Origin: Peptococcaceae bacterium
GTDB lineage: Bacteria; Bacillota; Peptococcia; Peptococcales; Peptococcaceae
Direction of reading: 5' to 3'
Length of the DNA stretch: 27,961 nucleotides
Assembly (NCBI GenBank): GCA_019420345.1
Contig: JAHZHI010000043.1
Coordinates: 1-27,961 of the forward strand
The position numbers and the translations under genes are program-made. Below are positions 15,247 through 22,931 of the stretch, one piece after another. A model generated the notes under the pieces. That model did no database searches. It saw only the letters and a program-made list of their open reading frames with translations, and had not been told where the DNA came from. The number at the start of each line of letters is the position of its first letter. The first letter of the stretch is position 1.

Positions 15247-16101
15247 ATGAGTCAATGTGAAGGCTGCGCATCCGCTGGTTCTTGCGGTGGTTCTTGCCCT
15301 AGCGGTCAGGAACAACAGCTGACGGAAGCCCAAAAACATACCAATATCAAAAATATCATTGTTGTCATGAGTGGGAAGGGCGGCGTTGGTAAATCCAGCT
15401 TTTCGTCTGTTCTAGCAATGGCATTGCGCAAACGTGGCTTTGAAGTTGGTTTGATGGATGCCGACATCACGGGCCCAAGCATTCCAAAACTTTTTGGGGT
15501 TAGCCATCAGCCTGCAATGGGTGAATATGGCATTGAACCTGTTAAGAGCAAATCTGGCATTTCGTTGATGAGCATGAATTTCTTGCTGCCTCATGATGAT
15601 GACCCTGTTGTTTGGCGCGGCGCTTTGATCACAGGCGTGGTTCAGCAGTTTATCACGGATGTCTGCTGGGGCGATTTGGATTATCTCGTTGTCGATATGC
15701 CACCAGGAACTGGTGATGTGCCATTGACCATCATGCAGAGCATGAAGGTTGGTGGTGTTCTCATGGTTACCACTCCGCAGGGACTGTCCAACATGGTTGT
15801 TCGCAAGGGCCTTAAAATGATCGAATTGATGAACGTGCCGGCTCTTGGCATCGCGGAAAACATGAGTTATGTGCGCTGCCCAAATTGCGATGAACGTATC
15901 AATATCTTTGGTGAAAGCCATGTTCAGGAAACCTGCGACAAGTTCCAGGTTCCGCTGATTGGCCAGTTCCCTCTTGATCCTCATCTTGCAGAGATGGGCG
16001 ATGCTGGTGACATCGAAAATTATGATGGTGAAGTCCTTGCCTTGTTGACGGAGAGCCTTGATTCCATGCTCAAAGGTCTTGGTGAAGGCGTCATGGAATA
16101 A
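15247..16101 (+). CDS. Mrp/NBP35-type ATP-binding Fe-S cluster carrier
   Basis: A P-loop NTPase of the Mrp/ApbC/NBP35 family that carries and delivers 4Fe-4S clusters, 284 residues from ATG 15247. The N-terminus is cysteine-rich (C4, C7, C13, C17), as in NBP35-like members. The deviant Walker A SGKGGVGKSS is at 42-51, a Walker B-like VVDMPPGTGD follows, and the C-terminal CPNC (C211, C214) is the cluster-bridging pair. The chosen ATG has AAGGGG (15231-15236) 10 nt upstream; the ATG at 15238 is too close to it, and GTG 15187 lies within the hairpin. A monocistronic gene, with a terminator after it. Its neighbours do not show which target enzymes it serves. Confidence 0.9.
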   Translation: MSQCEGCASAGSCGGSCPSGQEQQLTEAQKHTNIKNIIVVMSGKGGVGKSSFSSVLAMALRKRGFEVGLMDADITGPSIPKLFGVSHQPAMGEYGIEPVKSKSGISLMSMNFLLPHDDDPVVWRGALITGVVQQFITDVCWGDLDYLVVDMPPGTGDVPLTIMQSMKVGGVLMVTTPQGLSNMVVRKGLKMIELMNVPALGIAENMSYVRCPNCDERINIFGESHVQETCDKFQVPLIGQFPLDPHLAEMGDAGDIENYDGEVLALLTESLDSMLKGLGEGVME

Positions 16102-16112
16102 ATTTTTAACAT

Positions 16113-16143
16113 AATCCTCTGTGCGTTGCACAGGGGATTTTTT
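16113..16143 (+). terminator. intrinsic terminator after the Mrp gene
   Basis: A 12-bp stem (16113-16124 / 16128-16139, one T-G pair) with a GTT loop is followed by T-run 16138-16143. Confidence 0.9.
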
Positions 16144-16177
16144 GCGTTATTGATGAAATAATACTTTAGGATGAGGG

Positions 16178-16197
16178 TGTAACTGGAAAAGGTTACA
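16178..16197. promoter_or_regulatory. inverted repeat upstream of asnB
   Basis: TGTAAC (16178-16183) and GTTACA (16192-16197) are separated by 8 nt. The element lies about 27 bp before the candidate -35 box of asnB, so it could be an upstream regulator site. No regulator is identified. Confidence 0.35.
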
Positions 16198-16223
16198 GTC
16201 TTAAAATTAGCTGAAATATAAGC

Positions 16224-16252
16224 TTGTGTGATTGTAAATCTTTTGTTACTAT
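16224..16252 (+). promoter_or_regulatory. candidate promoter of asnB
   Basis: TTGTGT (16224-16229) and TACTAT (16247-16252) with 17 bp spacing form a moderate match. It would give a leader of about 85 nt that can form a small hairpin (GCGGC / GCCGC near 16272-16289). No T-box or terminator is seen in it. Confidence 0.45.
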
Positions 16253-16345
16253 AGATTGGTGAATAGCATGGCGGCGTTGTGGTGCCGCGTGTGAGAACTT
16301 GTAGTGAATAGATTCTGATCTTATTTTTTAGAGGGGAATTTACAT

Positions 16346-18205
16346 ATGTGTGGATTTGTAGGATATTTGCCAGGGCGTGACAGCCAGATGCTTGATCATT
16401 GTGAAACAATCCAGACGATGATGGATGTAATCCGTCATCGCGGACCGAATAGTGGCGGTTATCACATTGCAAATGGCGCTGTGTTAGGGTTCCGCAGATT
16501 GACCATCATCGATTTGAGTGATGCAGGCAATCAGCCGCTGTTTGACGAAAGTGGCCGCTACACGTTGGTTTTTAATGGTGAAATTTATAACTATAAGGAT
16601 ATTCGTGCGGAATTAGAGGAAAAAGGATATCATTTTAAATCTCATACTGACAGTGAAGTGTTGGTGCATGGGTATGCCGAATGGCGTGAAGGTATTCTTG
16701 ATAAAGTGCGCGGCATGTTTGCGTTTGCTATTTGGGATGATGAAGAGAAGAGCTTGTTCTTGGCGCGCGACATGTTTGGCATTAAACCATTGTATTATGG
16801 GAAAGCTTCAACAGATGGCACCTTTTTCTTCGGCTCTGAGATTAAAAGCTTCCTGCCGCATCCAGCTTTTGCTAAAGAGTTGAATAAAAATGCGGTGCTC
16901 CCGTATTTGACTTTTCAATATCCTGTCACCAGAGAAACGTTTTTTAAGGATATTTACAAATTGGAGCCAGGCACATGGATGCGTGTGGAAGCTGACGGTC
17001 ATATGACACGTAAGCGTTACTGGGATTTTTCATTTGATGCGACCGATGATTCTTTGGAAAGTTATGTTGAGCAGATTTCAGAAGTGCTCAAGGATTCCGT
17101 AAAAGTGCATAAAATTGCCGATGTTCCGGTTGGTGCTTTTCTGTCGGGGGGTATTGACTCCAGCTATATTACGGCGCTGTTTAAGCCTGAAAATACATTC
17201 TCTGTGGGATTTGCTGATTATGAAGGCCGTTTTAATGAAACAGATTTGGCGCGTCGCTTGTCGGAAATCCTTGGCTTCCAGCATCACGTGCGCCTTATTA
17301 ATGCAGATGATTTTTTTGGAGCTTTGCCGGACATTCAATACCATCTTGATGAACCTCAGTCTAATTTATCGACGGTGCCACTGTATTTCTTGACCAAGTT
17401 AGCCAGTGAGCACGTGACAGTGGTATTATCTGGAGAAGGCGCCGATGAACTTTTCGGCGGCTATGAAAGTTACATGCGGACGCCGCATTTAAAGCTGTAT
17501 GAAAGTGTTGTTCCCCATAAGCTGCGCCGCGGCTTGTATCAGGTGGCAAAGAATTTGCCGGATAATCGCTTGACAAGTCTTATGGTACGTGGCGGTCAGA
17601 CTCCCGAAGAATATTTTATTGGCCAGGCGAAAGTATTTCCTGAAAAAGAAGCGCGTGCCGTGTTAAAGCCGGAGTTCCGCAATGGCATTGCAGTGAAAGA
17701 ATTGACTGCGCCGGTGTATCGTTCTGTAAAAGATAAAGACGATGTTACAAAAATGATGACCATTGATATGCGCTTATGGCTGCCGGGAGATATTCTGCTT
17801 AAAGCGGATAAAATGAGCTCTGCACATTCTTTGGAACTGCGTGTGCCTTTCCTTGATAAAGACGTCATGAAAGTGGCTGAAAAGGTGCCTACGAAATATC
17901 GCATTAAAGATGGTCTGAGCAAATATGCATTGCGCAAGGCGGCTTTGGCTGAATTGCCGGAAGAATGGGCGCGTCGTCCAAAAAATGGTTTTCCGGTGCC
18001 AATCCGTGACTGGTTGCGCCAGGAAAAATATTATCGTTACGTCAAGGAAATTTTTGAATCACCGGAGACTGGGATTTTCTTTGATCAAGAACGTCTGCTG
18101 GGTTATCTTGATGAGCATTATCAAGGAAAAGCCGTGCGCCAGCGTTACATTTATACAGCCATGTCGTTGATTCTTTGGTATCGTGAATATTTCATTAAAC
18201 GTTAG
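16346..18205 (+). CDS. asnB: asparagine synthetase, glutamine-hydrolysing
   Basis: It makes asparagine from aspartate, ATP and glutamine. The 619-residue protein begins MCGFVGY, so Cys2 is the class II glutaminase nucleophile after Met removal. The N-terminal domain shows RHRGPNSGG and NGEIYNY; the C-terminal synthetase domain has the PP-loop LSGGIDSS near 264-271 and the SGEGADELFGGY motif near 364. The ribosome binding site GAGGGG is upstream of the ATG. It stands alone between two terminators. The family also contains enzymes that amidate cell-surface or peptidoglycan precursors, but the isolated context and intact motifs favour plain asparagine synthesis. Confidence 0.9.
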   Translation: MCGFVGYLPGRDSQMLDHCETIQTMMDVIRHRGPNSGGYHIANGAVLGFRRLTIIDLSDAGNQPLFDESGRYTLVFNGEIYNYKDIRAELEEKGYHFKSHTDSEVLVHGYAEWREGILDKVRGMFAFAIWDDEEKSLFLARDMFGIKPLYYGKASTDGTFFFGSEIKSFLPHPAFAKELNKNAVLPYLTFQYPVTRETFFKDIYKLEPGTWMRVEADGHMTRKRYWDFSFDATDDSLESYVEQISEVLKDSVKVHKIADVPVGAFLSGGIDSSYITALFKPENTFSVGFADYEGRFNETDLARRLSEILGFQHHVRLINADDFFGALPDIQYHLDEPQSNLSTVPLYFLTKLASEHVTVVLSGEGADELFGGYESYMRTPHLKLYESVVPHKLRRGLYQVAKNLPDNRLTSLMVRGGQTPEEYFIGQAKVFPEKEARAVLKPEFRNGIAVKELTAPVYRSVKDKDDVTKMMTIDMRLWLPGDILLKADKMSSAHSLELRVPFLDKDVMKVAEKVPTKYRIKDGLSKYALRKAALAELPEEWARRPKNGFPVPIRDWLRQEKYYRYVKEIFESPETGIFFDQERLLGYLDEHYQGKAVRQRYIYTAMSLILWYREYFIKR

Positions 18206-18211
18206 CCATCG

Positions 18212-18238
18212 ACCTCCTCGTGTTCGAGGAGGTTTTTT
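18212..18238 (+). terminator. intrinsic terminator after asnB
   Basis: A 9-bp perfect stem ACCTCCTCG / CGAGGAGGT with a TGTT loop is followed by six T (18233-18238). Confidence 0.93.
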
Positions 18239-18261
18239 CTATGCTTGGCCAATGATGGTGT

Positions 18262-18290
18262 TTGCTATCAGTGAATGAATCTGTCATAAT
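18262..18290 (+). promoter_or_regulatory. promoter of the GIY-YIG - polA - mutM - coaE operon
   Basis: TTGCTA (18262-18267) and CATAAT (18285-18290) with 17 bp spacing. The predicted start near 18297 leaves little more than the ribosome binding site as leader. Confidence 0.6.
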
Positions 18291-18310
18291 AGAACGATGG
18301 AGGGGTGACA

Positions 18311-18583
18311 ATGAACGAACATTATACATATTTGGTGCGCTGTGCAGACGGCAGTTATTACTGCGGATATTCTACTGATCCTGTAGCACGTACAGCGACA
18401 CACAACAGTGGACGTGGTGCCAAGTATACACGCGCACGACGACCGGTCGCCCTTGTTTATACGGAAACGTTTGATACGAAAGAGGCGGCAATGTCGCGAG
18501 AATGGCATATCAAACGCATGAGCCACAGTGAAAAAGAAGCACTTGTGGCAGCATATAAGAAGCAAAGAGAGGAAATAAAATGA
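18311..18583 (+). CDS. GIY-YIG domain protein, YhbQ/UPF0213-like
   Basis: A 90-residue single-domain GIY-YIG protein. The core is YTYLVRCADGSYYCGYSTD near the N-terminus (the GIY and YIG equivalents are YTY and YCG), followed by the helix arginine in DPVARTATHN, the GRGAKYTR segment and a Glu in SREWHIKRM. It resembles YhbQ-type proteins, small putative nucleases linked to DNA damage. ATG 18311 is preferred over GTG 18305, because GGAGGGGTGA (18299-18308) is its ribosome binding site. The stop overlaps the polA start by 4 nt (ATGA), so the two are translationally coupled, supporting a role near DNA repair. Confidence 0.88.
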   Translation: MNEHYTYLVRCADGSYYCGYSTDPVARTATHNSGRGAKYTRARRPVALVYTETFDTKEAAMSREWHIKRMSHSEKEALVAAYKKQREEIK

Positions 18584-21195
18584 GCACCTTATTGATGATA
18601 GATGGTAATAGTATGGCCAATCGCGCTTATTATGGCGTGCCGCGGCTGACCAATGCAAAAGGGGTACCAACCAATGCAGTGTTTGGTTTTTTGAACACCT
18701 TGCAGTCGGTTGTGGAGCGCTTCAAACCAGATGAACTTTTTGTGGCCTTTGACATTAGCAAAAAGGTTTTTCGCCATGAACGTTTCGCCGATTATAAAGG
18801 CACTCGCACGGGAATGCCGGAAGATTTGCTGACGCAGATGCCTTTGATCAAAGAAGCGTTGAAATACATGAATATTGAGACCTTTGGTTTAGAAGGGTAT
18901 GAAGCGGATGACATCATTGGCACCATGAGTGCACACAACAGTGCGCTAGGCAACGAGAGCATTATTTTAAGCGGTGATCGCGATCTTTTCCAATTGGTTG
19001 GCGATCATGTTACGGTATGCTTTCCAAAGGGCAAGGGGTCGGATATGGAATTGGTCACACCAGATTCTTTGCAGGAAGTGTATGGGTTAACGCCGGAACT
19101 GGTGATTGAAATGAAAGGGCTGATGGGCGACAAAAGCGACAACATTCCGGGCATCAGCGGTGTCGGTGAGAAAACAGCGAAAAAGCTTCTTGGAGAGTAT
19201 GGCTCTGTTGAAAACCTTTATGCTCATGTTGAGGATTTTAAAGGGAAAAAGCTTTATGACAAGTTGGTTGATGGCAAAGATGATGCTTTTTTAAGCAAAG
19301 AATTGGCGACCATCAAATGCGATGTACCTATTGATTTTGAAAGCCTTGATTTCGCTTTTGATCAGCCAGATGTTGCTGCGCTGACATCGTTCTATAAAAA
19401 ATTGGGCTTGACGAAGCTTTTGAGAAAGCTGGAAGCAGACTTTGGCACAACCACGCTTGGCGATCCTGCAGAAGATCAGCCGGAACTGCCACAAGGGGCT
19501 GTATGTGAGAACGTCGAAACAGCGCGTCCGCTGATTTCTGAGATAAGCGGAGAACGCTGTGTGATGATTTGTGAGGTAGGGGAGGATAAGATACCAACCC
19601 GTTTCTCATGGCGGGCGTCGGAAAAAAATTACACAGTGGTGCTGAACGACAGACAAGAATGGGATCGCTTGGTAGATGCGTTGGATCCGCTGTTTGATCA
19701 GAAAAAGGTGACCGTGCTCACAGATGACGCAAAGAAATTGGCACATGCTTTGCTGTTGGCTGGTTGTCTGACAGAACAAGTGAAATTTGACGTAGTGTTG
19801 AGTGATTATCTGCTTCAACCGGAAGGTGGGGATCACGACTTGGCAAGAGTGGCTGAGTCCTGCCTAGGAATGACAATTCCGGAAGGTGAACCAGAACAGC
19901 ACTTTGCAAAATTGGAACTGGTTGAGCAGCTTTATCCGCAGATGCGCGCTAAAATGGCTGAAAGTGGCTGTCTGAATCTGTACCTGGATGTTGAATTGCC
20001 ATTGGCGTGGATTTTGGCGCAAATGGAGATTATTGGTGTTCGTGTAGATACACAATATCTTGAAAAATTGCAGGAAGAGTTTGATGAACGCATTAAGACC
20101 ATTGAAAAGGATATTGAAATCATGGCTGGGGAACCGGTCAATCCAAACTCGCCAAAACAGCTGGGACATATTTTGTTTGAAGTCTTGGAACTGCCGGTTG
20201 TCAAAAAGACGAAAACAGGCTACTCGACAAGCGCAGAAGTATTGGAGACTTTGCGCGACAACCATCCGATCGTTGGCCGCGTTTTGGACTATCGCCAGCT
20301 TGCAAAACTGAAAAGCACCTATGTTGATGGATTGCTTAAATTAGTTGATCAATACGATCGTGTACATACATCGTTCAATCAAACGGTTACGGCGACCGGC
20401 CGCCTGTCGAGTACGGCTCCAAACCTACAGAATATTCCTGTGCGCACGGAAGAAGGCAAGCGCATTCGGAGGGCATTTATTCCGATTGAAAAGAAAAATT
20501 TGCTGATCAGTGCCGATTACTCACAGATTGAACTGCGTGTCTTGGCTCATCTCAGTGGTGATGATATGCTTATGCAAGCGTTCACGAATGGTGAAGATAT
20601 TCATCGCCGCACAGCGTCAGAAGTTTTTCATGTGCCAATGGAAGAAGTGACGGCAGATCAGCGCCGTACGGCGAAAGCTGTAAATTTTGGCATCATCTAT
20701 GGACAGAGTGATTTCGGACTTTCCAAGGAATTAGGGATCAGCCGAAGAGAAGCACAGGCGTATATTGATCTTTACTTTTCGCGTTATCCGTTGGTGCAGA
20801 CCTTTATCAATGACACCATTGCCAATGCGCGTGAAACAGGTTATGTAACCACAATGCTGGGGCGTCGTCGTTATATCAAAGACATCAATAGCCGCAATCG
20901 TAACCTGCGACAATTTGCCGAACGTACTGCGGTGAACTCGCCAATTCAAGGAACGGCAGCGGATATTATCAAATTGGCAATGTTGAGATGTGACCAAGCC
21001 ATTGAGGATCATCGTATTGATGCAAAAATGCTCTTGCAGGTACATGATGAATTGATTTTTGAAGTATCTCGTGAAGATGCGTTGACGTTGAGTCAAGTGG
21101 TGCGCCAATGTATGGAAGAGGCGGTGAAGCTGACTGTGCCTCTGAAAGTGGATCTTAAAGCGGGCTTTAATTGGCAAGAAATGGAGAAAATCTGA
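18580..21195 (+). CDS. polA: DNA polymerase I
   Basis: Repair and Okazaki-fragment polymerase, 871 residues. The 5'-3' exonuclease domain (about 1-290) has LMIDGNSMANRAYYG, EGYEADDIIGT and GDKSDNIPGISGVGEKTA. The middle 3'-5' exonuclease fold (about 300-470) lacks the DxE and later Asp metal ligands, so proofreading is probably lost, as in Bacillus Pol I. The polymerase domain shows motif A DYSQIELRVLAHLSGDD, motif B RRTAKAVNFGIIYG and motif C QVHDELIFEV. ATG 18580 overlaps the previous stop, with AGAGAGGAAA upstream. Its stop overlaps the mutM start by one base (TGATG). Confidence 0.96.
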   Translation: MSTLLMIDGNSMANRAYYGVPRLTNAKGVPTNAVFGFLNTLQSVVERFKPDELFVAFDISKKVFRHERFADYKGTRTGMPEDLLTQMPLIKEALKYMNIETFGLEGYEADDIIGTMSAHNSALGNESIILSGDRDLFQLVGDHVTVCFPKGKGSDMELVTPDSLQEVYGLTPELVIEMKGLMGDKSDNIPGISGVGEKTAKKLLGEYGSVENLYAHVEDFKGKKLYDKLVDGKDDAFLSKELATIKCDVPIDFESLDFAFDQPDVAALTSFYKKLGLTKLLRKLEADFGTTTLGDPAEDQPELPQGAVCENVETARPLISEISGERCVMICEVGEDKIPTRFSWRASEKNYTVVLNDRQEWDRLVDALDPLFDQKKVTVLTDDAKKLAHALLLAGCLTEQVKFDVVLSDYLLQPEGGDHDLARVAESCLGMTIPEGEPEQHFAKLELVEQLYPQMRAKMAESGCLNLYLDVELPLAWILAQMEIIGVRVDTQYLEKLQEEFDERIKTIEKDIEIMAGEPVNPNSPKQLGHILFEVLELPVVKKTKTGYSTSAEVLETLRDNHPIVGRVLDYRQLAKLKSTYVDGLLKLVDQYDRVHTSFNQTVTATGRLSSTAPNLQNIPVRTEEGKRIRRAFIPIEKKNLLISADYSQIELRVLAHLSGDDMLMQAFTNGEDIHRRTASEVFHVPMEEVTADQRRTAKAVNFGIIYGQSDFGLSKELGISRREAQAYIDLYFSRYPLVQTFINDTIANARETGYVTTMLGRRRYIKDINSRNRNLRQFAERTAVNSPIQGTAADIIKLAMLRCDQAIEDHRIDAKMLLQVHDELIFEVSREDALTLSQVVRQCMEEAVKLTVPLKVDLKAGFNWQEMEKI

Positions 21196-22022
21196 TGCCG
21201 GAATTGCCGGAAGTTGAAACGATTTGCCGTGGGTTGCGCAAGCATTTATTGGCACGTCGTATAGAACATGTCGAAATACGCTCTGCAGATGTGATTCATC
21301 AATCAGCGCTTTCACCGGACATGTTTGCAGCGAAGCTCGTCGGTCAGACCATTCTTGATATTGAACGTCGTGGAAAGTATATTATCTTTGTGCTGGATCA
21401 TGGGTGGCTGCTTTGTCATTTACGAATGACAGGAAAGCTGCTTGTTTGTGATCGTGGTGAGAAGATAGATAAACATACACATCTCGTCATAACGCTGGAT
21501 GATGGGAAAATGCTGCATTATCATGACGTGCGTCGCTTTGGAGGTTTTGCTTTTTATGGAGAAAATCCTTTGCAGCGGAAGCCTTTGGTGCAATTGGGCC
21601 CGGAACCGTTGAGTGCGGCGTTTGATGCTGATGGTTTTTATCAAAGCTGTCGGCATCGACGCCGTCCAATTAAGTCGCAGCTGCTGGACCAATCGGTGGT
21701 GGCGGGGATTGGCAACATCTACGCGGATGAGATATTGTTCCGCGCAGGCGTGCGGCCACGCAAGAGTGCAGCACGTTTGTCCAGAAAAGAAGCGGAAGCG
21801 ATCGTTGCGGCGACACAGTTTGTTCTGACGGAAGCCATTGAGGCAGGCGGAAGCACCATTCGCGACTATGTAAACAGTGAGGCGCAAAAAGGCGGCTATC
21901 AGCTGGCGCATCAAGTGTATGGCAGAGCTGGAGAACCGTGTTTGCGCTGTGGAACAGTATTGAAACAAGTGACAGTGGGCGGGCGCAGCAGTGTGTATTG
22001 CCCGCACTGTCAGAAAAGCTAG
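21195..22022 (+). CDS. mutM: formamidopyrimidine-DNA glycosylase (Fpg)
   Basis: A bifunctional glycosylase and AP lyase that removes 8-oxoguanine and formamidopyrimidines. The 275-residue protein begins MPELPEVETI, exposing the catalytic Pro and Glu after Met removal; LRMTGKLLV and the C-terminal zinc finger (C249, C252, C269, C272; CLRC...CPHC) are present, as is the RDYVNSEAQKGGYQ segment. The start overlaps the polA stop by 1 nt, with GGAGAAAA upstream. Placement between polA and coaE is a known arrangement in Bacillota and fits base-excision repair followed by Pol I gap filling. Confidence 0.96.
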   Translation: MPELPEVETICRGLRKHLLARRIEHVEIRSADVIHQSALSPDMFAAKLVGQTILDIERRGKYIIFVLDHGWLLCHLRMTGKLLVCDRGEKIDKHTHLVITLDDGKMLHYHDVRRFGGFAFYGENPLQRKPLVQLGPEPLSAAFDADGFYQSCRHRRRPIKSQLLDQSVVAGIGNIYADEILFRAGVRPRKSAARLSRKEAEAIVAATQFVLTEAIEAGGSTIRDYVNSEAQKGGYQLAHQVYGRAGEPCLRCGTVLKQVTVGGRSSVYCPHCQKS

Positions 22023-22031
22023 GAGAAAAAG

Positions 22032-22619
22032 ATGATTATTGGCATTACAGGTGGCATTGCCTCCGGAAAGACCGCAGTAAGTGATTATGTAAAAAAACTG
22101 GGCTATCCAGTCATAGATGCGGATGAGCTGTCGCGGGAAATTATGGAGCCAGGAAGTCCTGTGCTTGATGAAGTGCGTAAGACGTTTGGAAAGGCTGTGT
22201 TTCATGCTGATGGTTCGCTGGATCGTCAGGCCTTAGGGCGTCTTGTGTTTTCTGATCGTGCAGCGCGGCAGCAGCTGGACGCTATCACACACCCAGCAAT
22301 TGGCCGCCTAGCGCAACAACGTTTTAGTGAACATCGATATGATGCACTGGTCTTTTTTGTTGTCCCGCTTCTATATGAAAGTGGGATGGATCAATACTGT
22401 GATAGTGTTTGGCTGGTGCATGTTGACGATGCGCTGCGAGAAAAACGCTTAATGGCACGTGACAATATTGATGCGGCCTATGCGCGTCAAAAAATGGCCT
22501 CTCAAATGACGGAAATGGAACGGCTGTCGCATCGACCAGAAGTGATTCGAAACGACGGTGATTTAGAACAGCTGCATAAACAAGTTCGAGCGTTGATAAA
22601 AAAACTGCAAAAATCGTAA
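22032..22619 (+). CDS. coaE: dephospho-CoA kinase
   Basis: It catalyses the last step of coenzyme A synthesis, phosphorylating dephospho-CoA. The 195-residue protein has Walker A GITGGIASGKT (4-14), the DADELSREIM segment, and the LYESGMD and ARQKMASQM motifs. AGGAGA lies just upstream of the ATG; the gap to mutM is 9 nt, so it is part of the repair operon by position although its role is metabolic. No terminator hairpin is seen directly after it; the tRNA promoter begins 8 nt later, so read-through into the tRNA gene is possible. Confidence 0.95.
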   Translation: MIIGITGGIASGKTAVSDYVKKLGYPVIDADELSREIMEPGSPVLDEVRKTFGKAVFHADGSLDRQALGRLVFSDRAARQQLDAITHPAIGRLAQQRFSEHRYDALVFFVVPLLYESGMDQYCDSVWLVHVDDALREKRLMARDNIDAAYARQKMASQMTEMERLSHRPEVIRNDGDLEQLHKQVRALIKKLQKS

Positions 22620-22627
22620 AAAAGGTG

Positions 22628-22656
22628 TTGACGAAACGTAAAATGTTTCGTATAAT
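22628..22656 (+). promoter_or_regulatory. strong promoter of tRNA-Leu
   Basis: TTGACG (22628-22633) and TATAAT (22651-22656) are separated by 17 bp. The spacer carries a 7-7-7 inverted repeat, ACGAAAC (22631-22637) / GTTTCGT (22645-22651), which overlaps both boxes. Confidence 0.85.
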
Positions 22657-22660
22657 AAAT

Positions 22661-22691
22661 CTCGTCGCTGAGGGATGAACGAAGCGGCGAG
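22661..22691 (+). other. 5' leader hairpin of the tRNA precursor
   Basis: CTCGTCGCT (22661-22669) pairs with AGCGGCGAG (22683-22691), 9 bp with one T-G pair. It ends 7 nt before the mature tRNA and would be removed by RNase P. Confidence 0.6.
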
Positions 22692-22698
22692 AAAAAAC

Positions 22699-22780
22699 GC
22701 GGTGGTGGCGGAATTGGCATACGCGCACGTTTGAGGGGCGTGTGAGGCAACTCGTACGGGTTCAAGTCCCGTCCACCGCA
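22699..22780 (+). tRNA. tRNA-Leu (anticodon GAG)
   Basis: A class II tRNA of 82 nt. The acceptor stem is GCGGTGG (22699-22705) with CCACCGC (22773-22779) and discriminator A. The anticodon stem is CACGT / GCGTG around loop TTGAGGG (22731-22737), so the anticodon is GAG (22733-22735), reading CUC and CUU. A long variable arm follows, and the T loop TTCAAGT has an ACGGG / CCCGT stem. CCA is not encoded (TCA follows the discriminator), so a CCA-adding enzyme is needed. Confidence 0.95.
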
Positions 22781-22783
22781 TCA

Positions 22784-22813
22784 AGCAACAGTCCGAGTGA
22801 CTGTTGCTTTTTT
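22784..22813 (+). terminator. terminator after tRNA-Leu
   Basis: A 10-bp perfect stem AGCAACAGTC / GACTGTTGCT with a 5-nt loop is followed by T-run 22808-22813. Confidence 0.93.
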
Positions 22814-22827
22814 GTTACATACAAATG

Positions 22828-22856
22828 TTGACAACATAGGGCAAAAAAGATACAAT
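22828..22856 (+). promoter_or_regulatory. promoter of tuf
   Basis: A perfect TTGACA (22828-22833) and TACAAT (22851-22856) are separated by 17 bp. The leader is about 70 nt and ends in AAGGAGG. Confidence 0.85.
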
Positions 22857-22931
22857 CAAACTATTGGAAAAATGTAAACCTTAGTCAAACAATTTTCATC
22901 TTTAGATGAAATCCAAGGAGGAATTTTTGTA

